NCBI GenBank assembly: GCA_007859835.1
Contig: SJPJ01000002.1
Span: forward strand, 586,498 to 635,246
Length of the DNA: 48,749 nt
Reading direction: 5' to 3'
Source of the DNA: Novipirellula herctigrandis
Lineage (GTDB): Bacteria > Planctomycetota > Planctomycetia > Pirellulales > Pirellulaceae
Positions 38,209 to 46,857 of the stretch are shown one piece after another; the first letter of the stretch is position 1; every line of letters begins with the position of its first letter. The notes under the pieces were generated by a model, which worked only from the letters and a program-made list of their open reading frames with translations, ran no database searches and was not told where the DNA came from. Both the position numbers and the translations under genes were made by a program.

Positions 38209-39177
38209 TCATCCATAGGTGTAATATATAAAATGAAAAAACAGCGGCGAGGTAAAGACCAACGAATCGACTCGGTCCAAGACGCCGCCGTGACCGGGAA
38301 GCGACGCACCAAAATCCTTGATCTTCAAATCTCGCTTCAGCGCCGACATGCACAAGTCGCCCGCAAAGCCAGCGATGGCAATAATGGTTCCTGCGATCAA
38401 AGATTGCCAAGGTCCCATCAACGTCAATTTGGGGCCAAGAATGCCAGCGAACAAAATTGTCGTTGCGATGCCTCCAAGCAAACCTTCCACCGTTTTTCCA
38501 GGGCTCACTCTCGGAGCGACTTTGTGCCGTCCAAATGTTTTGCCCCATAGATACTGAAAAATATCGTTCAATTCCGTCACCAAAATCAGGAACAATAACA
38601 AACCGGCCCCTGGATAAAGGGCACCGAGTTCCGATGGAAATTGAGCGGCGATGCGCGGCGTCGGCCCTTCCTGAAAAACCAATAAATAGGCAGCGTGAGA
38701 AAGACTGAACACGGTGATCATCAATGCCCAATGCAACGTGCCGGCGGCTCGTAGAAAACCATCTGTTTGGCCGATCATCAACATCCGCGTCGGGAGCCAA
38801 ATGAACATCAACACGGGGATGAACATGATGAACATCCCATACCAAGCACTGGCGGCAAAATAGTATTGGCCAGCAATCGACAAGTACGCGTAGAACAACA
38901 CTCGCCGATCCGATCGGCGTGTCGGCGTCATCGACAAAAATTCCTTCAACGCCAAGAAACTGACAAAAGCAAAGAAGACAATCGCCGCGGTTCTTGACCA
39001 AAACAAAGCGCACGAAAAGATACCAACGATCGCCCACCACGTGCGTACCCGTTCACGGAGTTCCACGAAATCGCGATCCGGATTGAGTCGTTGAATCACA
39101 ATCGACACAACGCTTGCGATCAACAACGCTGCAAAAATGCAAACAATCGCGATCCGAACTTCGGGACTCAATTCCAT
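38209..39177 (-). CDS. cdsA: Phosphatidate cytidylyltransferase
   Basis: 322 residues with about eight membrane segments. The family signature SALKRDLKIKDFGASLPGHG, continuing GVLDRVDS, is complete near the C-terminus, and RVSPGKTVEGLLGG is also present. It converts phosphatidic acid and CTP to CDP-diacylglycerol in the inner membrane. It lies between alaS (176-bp gap) and the acyltransferase gene (13-bp gap), all on the minus strand. Confidence 0.95.
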   Translation of the reverse strand: MELSPEVRIAIVCIFAALLIASVVSIVIQRLNPDRDFVELRERVRTWWAIVGIFSCALFWSRTAAIVFFAFVSFLALKEFLSMTPTRRSDRRVLFYAYLSIAGQYYFAASAWYGMFIMFIPVLMFIWLPTRMLMIGQTDGFLRAAGTLHWALMITVFSLSHAAYLLVFQEGPTPRIAAQFPSELGALYPGAGLLLFLILVTELNDIFQYLWGKTFGRHKVAPRVSPGKTVEGLLGGIATTILFAGILGPKLTLMGPWQSLIAGTIIAIAGFAGDLCMSALKRDLKIKDFGASLPGHGGVLDRVDSLVFTSPLFFHFIYYTYG

Positions 39178-39232
39178 GGTAGCTCATTGGTGATGGAGGC
39201 TAAACAATTGCAGCATCAGTCTAACAGGAGCC

Positions 39233-39253
39233 CGCGCAGCGTGTTTCTGCGCG
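39233..39253 (-). other. Short hairpin between alaS and cdsA
   Basis: CGCGCAG (39233-39239) and CTGCGCG (39247-39253) form a 7-bp GC-rich stem with a 7-base loop in the 176-bp gap after alaS. There is no T-tract on either strand, so it may be an RNA processing or pausing site rather than a terminator. The rest of the gap holds nothing I recognise. Confidence 0.35.
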
Positions 39254-39353
39254 AAAGAAACGAGAAAGCCGGACAAGATTTCAGCAATCACCTACCGAGC
39301 TTAAAAGCTTCGACTACATCGCGTTTGCAGACCAAAAGTGGAACCGCCTGGCG

Positions 39354-42185
39354 TTAAGACGAAGCCAATTTTTCTCGCATGTTGTCCTTTGCTACTCCGA
39401 TGGCTTCGGGCAACTTGCTAGGGTCTTTGCCACCGGCTTGCGCCATATCGGGGCGACCTCCGCCACCTCCGCCGACAATTTTCGCTGTGGCTCCGACCCA
39501 TTCGCCCGCCTTGATGCCTCGCTCCACCAATTCACGGCTGACTCCACCTACCAAAACCACCTTGTCGCCTTGGATAGCGGCCAACAAAATGGCCGTTGGC
39601 AGATCGCTTTTTTTGCGGATTTGGTCAATCCAACCTCGCATCACATTCGGGTTCGCTCCTGGCGTTTCAGCTACGATCACCATTGAATCGCCGATCGTTT
39701 CACCACCGGCAATCAAATCATCTGCTGTCAACTTGCCGCCCGCTGTGACTTGACTCAGCTCTTTGACAAGTTTCTTACGATCACCAAGCAATGAACCGAT
39801 TCGATCGACAACATCACTAACCGAGACATTTAGTCGACGCGTAATTTCGCGAACCGCAGCCCGAACCGAATTGTAATCGTCGGTATCCACTGGCTTGTCC
39901 GCTTTTTTGGCGACAAACGCTTCCGAGTGTTGCAAAGGCTTGCCAGCAGAAAGCTCCTTTTTCAATTGCCGCACTTCGGCCGACAATTCTTCCGTTGCCG
40001 CAATCGCGTCTTTGGCATCACACCCTAAAGTCTCGGCAACCTTTCCGAGTAATTCACGTGTTTCAACGCGGTGAGATTGAGCCCGCGTGCCTGTCAATGC
40101 TTCGATCCGTCGTGTTCCAGCCGAAACACTTTCTTCGACCACCAACTCGAACGCTTCGACTTGCTTGGTGTTCGACAAGTGAGTTCCACCGCAAAGCTCT
40201 TTGCTGTACTCGCCCATCGAAACCATGCGAACCGGGTCAGGATACTTTTCGCCAAACAACATCATCGCTCCAGCGGCTCTCGCGTCGACCAGCGGCACGG
40301 TATTCCAAACGATTGGGTCAGCCGCTTCGATGCACATCCAAACATCTTTTTCGATTTCGACAAGGGTATCTTCATCGATCGCTTGTTGATTGGTGAAGTC
40401 GAACCGCAAGCGATCCGCTTCGACCTTACTCCCCTGTTGCTGAGCGTGTTTGCCGATGTTTTTGTGCAGAGCAAAGTGCAGCAGATGGGTGGCCGAGTGC
40501 GCACGGCACAACGCTGCGCGATGTTTCGTATCCACGGTGGCGGTACAGGTTTCGCCTTCGTGAATTTCCCCATTTATCAAATGGCCGTGGTGAACAATCA
40601 AGCCTGCGTGACGCTGTGTATCGGTCACGAGAAACTCAAACTTGTCACTCGAAATCACACCATTATCGCCAACTTGGCCGCCCGACTCTCCATAGAACGG
40701 AGAATGATCCAAAACGAGCCGAAGATCACTCTTTCCAGGTCGATCGACATGACTAAGAAGTTGCCCGTCGTCGTCCCTACCGCCTTGGCCTGTGATGACG
40801 CCCTTGATAATTGCTTGAGACTGAGTTTCCTCGTAGCCCACAAACGGGGTCTCTCGGAGTGCTTCTTTGAGTGTTTCGAGTGGTCCGGTTTGGAACAATT
40901 CACGCTGACCAGCACCGCTAACCAATGCATGTTCGTCCATCGCCTCGCGATACCCTGCCCAATCGAACGTAAAGTTCTGTTCGGCGCTAAGCGTTTGCAA
41001 CAACTCCGGTGGCACGCCATAGGTGGTATTCAGGACTGCCGCTTCGGCACCAGGAACCATCACGCTTGATTCATCTCGCATTTGCTCAAACAGTTGCTCA
41101 ATTCGTTTCATCCCTCCATCGATCGTGCCAAAGAATGCGTTCTCTTCTGACTTAATCACCTGCGCAACTCGCTCGCTCGTTTCGCTCAATTCCGGATAAG
41201 CAACCTTCGATGCTTCGGCAACCGCTTCGACCAGCTTGTAAAGGAATGGTTCGCGCAGATCCATTTGATAGCCGTCCAATACCGCACGACGAATCAACCG
41301 CTTGATGACGTACTTGGCATCCTTGGGACCAGGATAAACGTTTTCGTGAATCGCAAAAACGCTGGCACGAGCATGGTCGGTAATCCTGCGCAACCGGCGA
41401 CCATTGTCGCTGAGGTAGTCATATTTGACACCGCAAACTTCCGAGGCAGCCTCAACGATCGGGAACAGACTGTCAATGTGAAAATTGGTCGGAACGCCTT
41501 GCATCACACTTGCCGTTCGTTCCAACCCCATTCCCGTGTCAATGTTCTTGCTCGGCAACGGGTTGAGGTTTTCGGGTGGTTCGCCGACGCGGTTGAATTG
41601 GGTGAAGACCAGATTCCAGATTTCAACGTCGCTGCCGTCATCAAGGTGGTAATAGACTTCGCTACAGGGACCACAAACGCCATCGGGGCCTTGGCTGGGA
41701 GCCGAAGCAGGCCAAAAATTTTCGTCTTCGTCCATGCGAACAATCCGCGACTCGGGAAGTCCGACTTTGTCTTTCCAAAGGTTGAACGCTTCGTCGTCAT
41801 CCTTGTAAACGGTCACCGACAACCGCTCACCGGGAATGTTGAGCCATTTTTTGTCGGTTAGGAATTCCCAAGCCCATCGGATCGCATCTTCTTTGAAGTA
41901 ATCTCCAAAGCTGAAATTCCCTAACATTTCAAAGAACGTATGGTGAAACGCCGTACGGCCAACGTTGTCGATATCGCCCGTTCGCAAGCATTTTTGGCAC
42001 GTTGCCGCCCGAGTGAACTCCAGTTTCACTTTGCCAAGAAAATGGTCTTTAAACTGATTCATCCCCGCCGGGGTGAACAGAACCGAGGGGTCCCAAGTCG
42101 GTACGAGCACATCGCTCGGTTTGCGAACACACCCTTTTGACTCGAAAAAAGCTAAATATTTCTCGCGTAACTCGTCAGTTTTCAT
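39354..42185 (-). CDS. alaS: Alanyl-tRNA synthetase
   Basis: 943 residues, slightly longer than usual. The class II catalytic domain is at the N-terminus (LFTPAGMNQFKDHFLG; TAFHHTFFEMLGNFSFGDYF; DTGMGLERTASVMQG). The editing domain carries the metal-binding HSATHLLHFALHKNIG and CGGTHLSNTKQVEAF. The C-Ala domain ends with GGGGGGRPDMAQAGGKDPSK. The enzyme charges tRNA-Ala and clears Ser- and Gly-tRNA-Ala. It is divergent from the SelA-like gene across 178 bp. Confidence 0.97.
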   Translation of the reverse strand: MKTDELREKYLAFFESKGCVRKPSDVLVPTWDPSVLFTPAGMNQFKDHFLGKVKLEFTRAATCQKCLRTGDIDNVGRTAFHHTFFEMLGNFSFGDYFKEDAIRWAWEFLTDKKWLNIPGERLSVTVYKDDDEAFNLWKDKVGLPESRIVRMDEDENFWPASAPSQGPDGVCGPCSEVYYHLDDGSDVEIWNLVFTQFNRVGEPPENLNPLPSKNIDTGMGLERTASVMQGVPTNFHIDSLFPIVEAASEVCGVKYDYLSDNGRRLRRITDHARASVFAIHENVYPGPKDAKYVIKRLIRRAVLDGYQMDLREPFLYKLVEAVAEASKVAYPELSETSERVAQVIKSEENAFFGTIDGGMKRIEQLFEQMRDESSVMVPGAEAAVLNTTYGVPPELLQTLSAEQNFTFDWAGYREAMDEHALVSGAGQRELFQTGPLETLKEALRETPFVGYEETQSQAIIKGVITGQGGRDDDGQLLSHVDRPGKSDLRLVLDHSPFYGESGGQVGDNGVISSDKFEFLVTDTQRHAGLIVHHGHLINGEIHEGETCTATVDTKHRAALCRAHSATHLLHFALHKNIGKHAQQQGSKVEADRLRFDFTNQQAIDEDTLVEIEKDVWMCIEAADPIVWNTVPLVDARAAGAMMLFGEKYPDPVRMVSMGEYSKELCGGTHLSNTKQVEAFELVVEESVSAGTRRIEALTGTRAQSHRVETRELLGKVAETLGCDAKDAIAATEELSAEVRQLKKELSAGKPLQHSEAFVAKKADKPVDTDDYNSVRAAVREITRRLNVSVSDVVDRIGSLLGDRKKLVKELSQVTAGGKLTADDLIAGGETIGDSMVIVAETPGANPNVMRGWIDQIRKKSDLPTAILLAAIQGDKVVLVGGVSRELVERGIKAGEWVGATAKIVGGGGGGRPDMAQAGGKDPSKLPEAIGVAKDNMREKLASS

Positions 42186-42306
42186 AGCGTTTGCAGCGGA
42201 TAATCAGTGAAAAGACCCAGAAAATTTCGATGGAACATCAGTCCCGCAACTGTGATGATATCGAAACGAGTCTTTTCAGCAGAGGGTACATCGAACCGAG
42301 AGCGGA

Positions 42307-42312
42307 TATAAT
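42307..42312 (+). promoter_or_regulatory. Consensus -10 box before the SelA-like gene
   Basis: A perfect TATAAT at 42307-42312 lies 51 bp before the ATG at 42364. No good -35 box is found at normal spacing (the nearest, GTACAT, is 15 bp away), so an activator or an extended -10 may be needed. It is the best promoter candidate in the alaS divergent gap. Confidence 0.42.
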
Positions 42313-42363
42313 GCGACAAGTCGAAACTGTTTCCTCCCCTCTCAATCAACGAAATGCTATCTG

Positions 42364-43707
42364 ATGGCTATCCCTCCTTGGACTGTTGAATTGCTCCGCC
42401 GTGGCCTGAGCGATGTCGCGCGGCGTGCCAGCGAACCTGAAACGCTCGAAAAACTAAAAACTCAAGCGACCGAGATTATCAACGAACTACCGCAAACGGC
42501 CGCTCGCGGGTTCGACGCGGTCATGCGTGCCACCGAAGCGGGCCGCAAGAATGTTCAGCGCTGGAGCCAAAGGCAATCGGCCGTGACGATTCCGCTGGTC
42601 AACGCGAGCGGTGTGCTGGTTTCACCTTATGGCACCGGCGTTCGGGTGTCCGACCAAGCGGTCGAAGCAGCCTACGCATGTCTGCACGGCGATATCCGCA
42701 AAGACCATCAAGCAATGGAGCGTTTGCAACGGCATTTGCACCGCCAACTGCCATCGACGTCCGATGTCGATATCGCTGTGACGACCAACTTCCAGGCCAC
42801 CCTGGTCGCGCTCGTGATTGGCATGAGCCAAAAAGACATTTTGGTACATCGCAGTCAAGCAATTCGGCTTCGTGGCGGCACATCCCTTGTCGACACGATG
42901 AATGCTCTGGTACCGATCGTTCAAGAGGTCGGCGCGAACGACGGCGTTGAAATGTCGGACTTTGATGAATACGATTCGTTTTGCCTCGTTCTTGCCGATG
43001 ACGAGACTCACGACGCCTTGCCAAAGCCGCTTGAATTGAACGATCGTGACTGTATCCAAGTGGTCGTTTTGCCAATCGCGTCGCTAAAGCAATCAGCCAA
43101 CGATACTCTTCCCTCGGTCGAAAAGATGCTCGACGCAGGAGCCGATTTGGTCATCGTCGAAGGAGGTGGCGTGTTCGGCGGACCGGAATGTGGAATCATG
43201 ATCGGAAAAACAAACTTGGTTCGATCGATCACCTCGACCGCAATTTGGCCCTCGTTCGCAGCCGGCAGCGCGGTGATGGCGATGTTAGCATCGACAATGC
43301 AAAACTTAACCAGTGCGCTCGGTGCGTCGCTGCCGATTGAAGAATTAATTGAAACGAGTGATGACAATTTACGTTTACGAGCCGAACGAATGGCGACCCG
43401 ATTGAGTGCTTCCGATTCGATCAAAAGTTGTCAAGTCACCAACGATGAGGCTCGAGTGACCACGAAAGGCCGATGGCGATTCCCATCGCGTCAAGTGCGT
43501 ATTGAACACGCATCGCTTGACGGACAGGAATGGGCCGACCAATTGAGAGACGAATTTCCATCGCTATTGGTTGGGGTCGAAGGCTCGGCAATCAAGATCG
43601 ATTTACGTTGGATCGCTCCGGCCAATGACGCTCGGATTGGTGAGCTTTTGGTTCCGCAGCACGATGTTGACGCTACGGAGAATCCCGAGACGACGAGTAC
43701 GCCATAG
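42364..43707 (+). CDS. SelA-like PLP-fold protein lacking the cofactor lysine
   Basis: 447 residues. The order of blocks matches L-seryl-tRNA(Sec) selenium transferase. An N-terminal helical domain is followed by IPLVNASGVLVSPYGTGV (VINATGVVLHTNLGR in SelA), VAVTTNFQATLVALVIGM-type sequence near 138-155 (VVNNNAAAVLL), RGGTSLVDTM, IVQEVGANDG (LVEVGTTNRT), and VEGGGVFGGPECGIMIGK (SGDKLLGGPQAGIIVGK). The SelA lysine that binds PLP falls on Gly269, so catalysis of the usual kind is not expected. It may be a binding or scaffold protein, or have gained another activity. It overlaps queG by 105 bp, tail to tail. Confidence 0.82.
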   Translation: MAIPPWTVELLRRGLSDVARRASEPETLEKLKTQATEIINELPQTAARGFDAVMRATEAGRKNVQRWSQRQSAVTIPLVNASGVLVSPYGTGVRVSDQAVEAAYACLHGDIRKDHQAMERLQRHLHRQLPSTSDVDIAVTTNFQATLVALVIGMSQKDILVHRSQAIRLRGGTSLVDTMNALVPIVQEVGANDGVEMSDFDEYDSFCLVLADDETHDALPKPLELNDRDCIQVVVLPIASLKQSANDTLPSVEKMLDAGADLVIVEGGGVFGGPECGIMIGKTNLVRSITSTAIWPSFAAGSAVMAMLASTMQNLTSALGASLPIEELIETSDDNLRLRAERMATRLSASDSIKSCQVTNDEARVTTKGRWRFPSRQVRIEHASLDGQEWADQLRDEFPSLLVGVEGSAIKIDLRWIAPANDARIGELLVPQHDVDATENPETTSTP

Positions 43708-44673
43708 AGGCGTTTTACGGTAACGGGCCCGAAAGGTTTCGTCCGTCATTTCCGCCCAACCGTCAAGCGGTAATGTTTGCATCGGGTACGACTGGGTGCT
43801 TGTGGTTTCTTGACGATTGGTTTGTCGACCTGGGCGCCGCCTATGGGGCTTTCGATTCCATGGACAAACCTCTTGGCAAACATCGCACCCGAACACCCAA
43901 TCGCCGATGCCCAATTCGAGGTTCGGATCGATCGATTGTTCAGCCTTCGATTCGCTATCACATCGCTTTTCAATCGTCAAATAGCTAATGCAGCGTGTCG
44001 CATCGAGCACGCCGGGTCGAGGAAAAGCATCGGTCGGGCACGCATCGAGACAAGCCGTACAGGTCCCACAATGCGACGAAACGTGAGGTTCATCTGGTGG
44101 CAATGCGACATCCGTAAGGACACAAGCAAGAAAGAAGTAGCTGCCGAGTTGTTTGTTTAGCAGCAGTGTGTTCTTTCCTCGCCACCCCAAACCCGCAAGC
44201 TGCGCCACTTCGCGTTCCATCAACGGCGCAGTATCAACAATGCCTCGCGCCTTTGATTCGCTGTTCCAATTGCGAAGCATTCGACAGAGTCGTTTGAGTT
44301 TCGGATGGATTTGATCATGGTAATCGTCGCCACTCCAAGCATAACGTGCCACTTTTCCCCTGCCGACCGGGACTGTGGGGGTCGGAGTGTCGGACGGGTA
44401 AGGATAGGCAAGACAGATCACTGACTGGCATCCTTCGAGAACGCCGCGAGGGTGTCGGTAGGCATCGAGCCGATCAGCAAAGTATTGCATTTCGCCCGCG
44501 AAACCAGCATCAATCCACTCGACTAATCTTGAAAAGCCCGTTGCATTGACCGCTTGCGCCACACCGACTTTGGCAAACCCAAGACGAGCCGCTCTTGCTC
44601 GAAAGGCATCCATGAAAGCTTCCGGCGAAAAACCGGATAGAGCAGTCGTTTCGTTTCCAAGTATTTCGTTCAT
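43603..44673 (-). CDS. queG: Epoxyqueuosine reductase QueG
   Basis: 356 residues from the ATG at 44673; a longer frame begins with TTG at 44706, but MNEILGNE with GGGGATTGG before it is the better start. Cobalamin- and iron-sulfur-dependent reductase for the last step of queuosine synthesis in tRNA. It shows the N-terminal B12-binding part (LGFAKVGVAQA; YFADRLDAYRHPRGVLEG), GLGWRGKNTLLLN, and two [4Fe-4S] sites (CGTCTACLDACPTDA; GCDVCQEVCPWN). The C-terminal R.TPLWRTRR.GILR segment lies inside the overlap with the convergent SelA-like gene. Confidence 0.95.
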   Translation of the reverse strand: MNEILGNETTALSGFSPEAFMDAFRARAARLGFAKVGVAQAVNATGFSRLVEWIDAGFAGEMQYFADRLDAYRHPRGVLEGCQSVICLAYPYPSDTPTPTVPVGRGKVARYAWSGDDYHDQIHPKLKRLCRMLRNWNSESKARGIVDTAPLMEREVAQLAGLGWRGKNTLLLNKQLGSYFFLACVLTDVALPPDEPHVSSHCGTCTACLDACPTDAFPRPGVLDATRCISYLTIEKRCDSESKAEQSIDPNLELGIGDWVFGCDVCQEVCPWNRKPHRRRPGRQTNRQETTSTQSYPMQTLPLDGWAEMTDETFRARYRKTPLWRTRRLGILRSVNIVLRNQKLTNPSVIGRSDPT

Positions 44674-44818
44674 CCAATCCCCATGGCGCGAAGCGGCGCG
44701 ATACAATTACGGTCACTTTCCATTTTGTCTGTTTTCATCTAGCTCGCGCTTAGCCGCTTGGCCGATCGTGGATACGCTAATGTGCCAGCCAAGCCCTTCA
44801 TTCTTTGTGGAGCCGAGT

Positions 44819-45457
44819 ATGACCAGTGACGAAAACCTGTCGACCGACCTGAACGCATCCGACTCAACAACAACCGAAACGCCTTCCGCGAAACAATCGA
44901 GTTCCCGTCGATTGCTTCTATTGCTTGGCGTCTTGGCGCTAATGTGCGGTGCACTGGCATTTGACTACAAAGTCGCGCGACCGTCGGTACAAAATGCCCA
45001 TGATGCGGTCGCCGATTTGAACGTCATGCATAACGCGGTGCCTCAGTTTAACGTAATGACCAATCAGATGGTTGAGGAGATTGTCGGCAAGCCACCTGCA
45101 GATACATTCAAGGATGGCAATTACACGGTTGAAGTCTATAGCTGGCAATCGGGGCTTCCTTTTCGTACTTACAAATTGTACGCCGTTTACCAAACCGTTG
45201 GAAAGAACCTGATGTTGTTTCGTTTACATAAGTTCAATTACGAATTGACCAAAGACGTGATTCCGTTCCCCGAATCAACGGTTATGAAAGCCACCACTGA
45301 GGAATTAGCGGCGTACAAAATTGAAGAAGACTTAGCTGCAATGGAATCGATGCGTTACCTTGAAGAGTACAAAAGTTCGCAAAGCTTATATACACCGATT
45401 AATGTGTTTAAAGACATCTCACCCAAATCATCCGGCAACCCTCCAACCGGAATCTAA
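44819..45457 (+). CDS. Hypothetical single-pass membrane protein
   Basis: 212 residues from the ATG at 44819 (frame open further upstream, but that part overlaps queG and looks non-coding). It has a Ser/Thr-rich N-terminus (1-40), one hydrophobic segment (about 42-62: LLLLLGVLALMCGALAFDYK), and then a soluble domain with VGKPPADTFKDGNYTVEVYS, WQSGLPFRTYKLYAVY and TVGKNLMLFRLHKFNYEL. The topology suggests the soluble part faces the periplasm. I recognise no domain. Confidence 0.8.
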   Translation: MTSDENLSTDLNASDSTTTETPSAKQSSSRRLLLLLGVLALMCGALAFDYKVARPSVQNAHDAVADLNVMHNAVPQFNVMTNQMVEEIVGKPPADTFKDGNYTVEVYSWQSGLPFRTYKLYAVYQTVGKNLMLFRLHKFNYELTKDVIPFPESTVMKATTEELAAYKIEEDLAAMESMRYLEEYKSSQSLYTPINVFKDISPKSSGNPPTGI

Positions 45458-45528
45458 CCGCCGCGCAGATGGTGAACACCTTGATGGTTCCACGCGGTTC
45501 TTGGGCGACTTTCCTGGTCTTGGCGATT

Positions 45529-45616
45529 TCCCCCGTCACTGATCCCCCCGTCACTGATCCCCCCGTCACTGATCCCCCCGTCACTGATCCCCCCGTCACT
45601 GATCCCCCCGTCAACG
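45529..45616. repeat. 15-bp tandem repeat, about six copies
   Basis: The unit CCCCCCGTCACTGAT is repeated in full at 45544, 45559, 45574 and 45589, with a slightly shortened first copy at 45529-45543 and a partial last copy from 45604. No spacers are present. It lies in the 266-bp gap before the FGE-like gene. Because 15 is divisible by three, it would keep frame if translated (PPVTD), but I see no gene using it. Confidence 0.93.
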
Positions 45617-45723
45617 CCGCACATTTACTCAATGAACTCGGTTACAATAAGGGTCCTGCCTAGCAACTTACCTCGCCTGCGAGACTCTCACTTGCGTCCT
45701 TTGTTTTTGGATACGCTGAATTG

Positions 45724-46779
45724 ATGCTTTCTCGATCGCCTTCTTCATTGTTCGTCATTTGGGTTGCCTTTGCGTTCACCCTACCTACGCTTTCCTCCGC
45801 GGACGATCTCGTCCTACCGCTTGCCGATGCAGTAGCAACTTCCCAAGCGGAAATGAAACCCTACGCGGAAGCCATCGAGCATACTGACCAGGAAATCGAG
45901 ATGATGCCAATTCCCGGTGGCACGTTCCTGATGGGCAGCCCTGATTCGGAAGCCAATCGACGGAAAGACGAAGGGCCGCAGCATGAAGTCTCGGTCGCGC
46001 CGTTCTGGATCGGCAAATACGAAATCACTTGGGATCAATACGATGCTTGGAGTGAGAAAATGGACCAACTTCGACGCCAAATGATGTCACTAGCAGCGTC
46101 TCCGCGTGATGCTTTAGTCGATGGTGTTTCAAGACCAACCGAGCCCTATACCGACATGAGTTTTGGAATGGGAAAAGGCCAATTCCCGGCGATTTGCATG
46201 ACCCAGCACGCCGCCAGAAAATTTTGCCAGTGGTTATCAGTCAAGACAGGAAGGTACTACCGTCTGCCCACCGAGGCCGAATGGGAATATGCCGCTCGCG
46301 CCGGAACGACAACGTCCTATTCATTCGGCGAAGACTCTGAACAGCTTGATGACCACGCGTGGTACTTCGACAACAGCGACGATGCTTATCACGAAATTGG
46401 TCTGAAAAAGCCAAATCTTTGGGGGTTACACGACATGCACGGCAATGTCGCGGAATGGGTCTTGGATCAATATATCGCGGACGGCTATTCGCAAAACGCC
46501 AATACGGATAACCCGCTTACCATACCAACCACCTTGTTTCCGCGAGTGGTGCGCGGTGGCAGCTGGAACAATGATCCCGCGATGCTTCGATCAGCCGCGC
46601 GCGAAGGATCTTCCGCAAAATGGAAAGATCAAGACCCTCAATTGCCGCAAAGCATTTGGTACCTAACCGACGCTCTTGGCGTTGGATTCCGTATCGTGCG
46701 TCCGCTGACGGAACCGACCGAATTAGAAAAAACAGAAAAATGGGCCAACACCGCTCCTGAACAAAAGGACCAAGAATAA
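45724..46779 (+). CDS. Secreted formylglycine-generating-enzyme-like (SUMF1 fold) protein
   Basis: 351 residues from the ATG at 45724 (a TTG precedes it directly). A signal peptide (LFVIWVAFAFTLPTLSSADD) leads to an FGE-sulfatase domain: IPGGTFLMGSPDSEANR, EVSVAPFWIGKYEITWDQYD, YYRLPTEAEWEYAARAGTTT, NLWGLHDMHGNVAEWVLD, VVRGGSWNNDPAMLRSAARE. True FGEs have two cysteines after the RGGS segment; here that stretch has none, so sulfatase activation is unlikely. Only two Cys are in the protein (AICMTQHAARKFCQW). The fold probably serves binding or another oxidation. Confidence 0.92.
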   Translation: MLSRSPSSLFVIWVAFAFTLPTLSSADDLVLPLADAVATSQAEMKPYAEAIEHTDQEIEMMPIPGGTFLMGSPDSEANRRKDEGPQHEVSVAPFWIGKYEITWDQYDAWSEKMDQLRRQMMSLAASPRDALVDGVSRPTEPYTDMSFGMGKGQFPAICMTQHAARKFCQWLSVKTGRYYRLPTEAEWEYAARAGTTTSYSFGEDSEQLDDHAWYFDNSDDAYHEIGLKKPNLWGLHDMHGNVAEWVLDQYIADGYSQNANTDNPLTIPTTLFPRVVRGGSWNNDPAMLRSAAREGSSAKWKDQDPQLPQSIWYLTDALGVGFRIVRPLTEPTELEKTEKWANTAPEQKDQE

Positions 46780-46857
46780 CACTCAGCTGCAAATTGAATC
46801 ACCTCTGCTCGTTTCCCACCAAAGTTTTCCTATCCCCTCCTTCAAAGGAATCACCCG

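Noticed and set aside
38201-39040. 279-codon minus-strand frame overlapping cdsA
   Set aside because: Same strand, different frame as cdsA, which carries a full family signature; this frame is Arg- and His-rich without a domain.
40071-41069. 332-codon plus-strand open frame
   Set aside because: Antisense to alaS; no recognisable domain.
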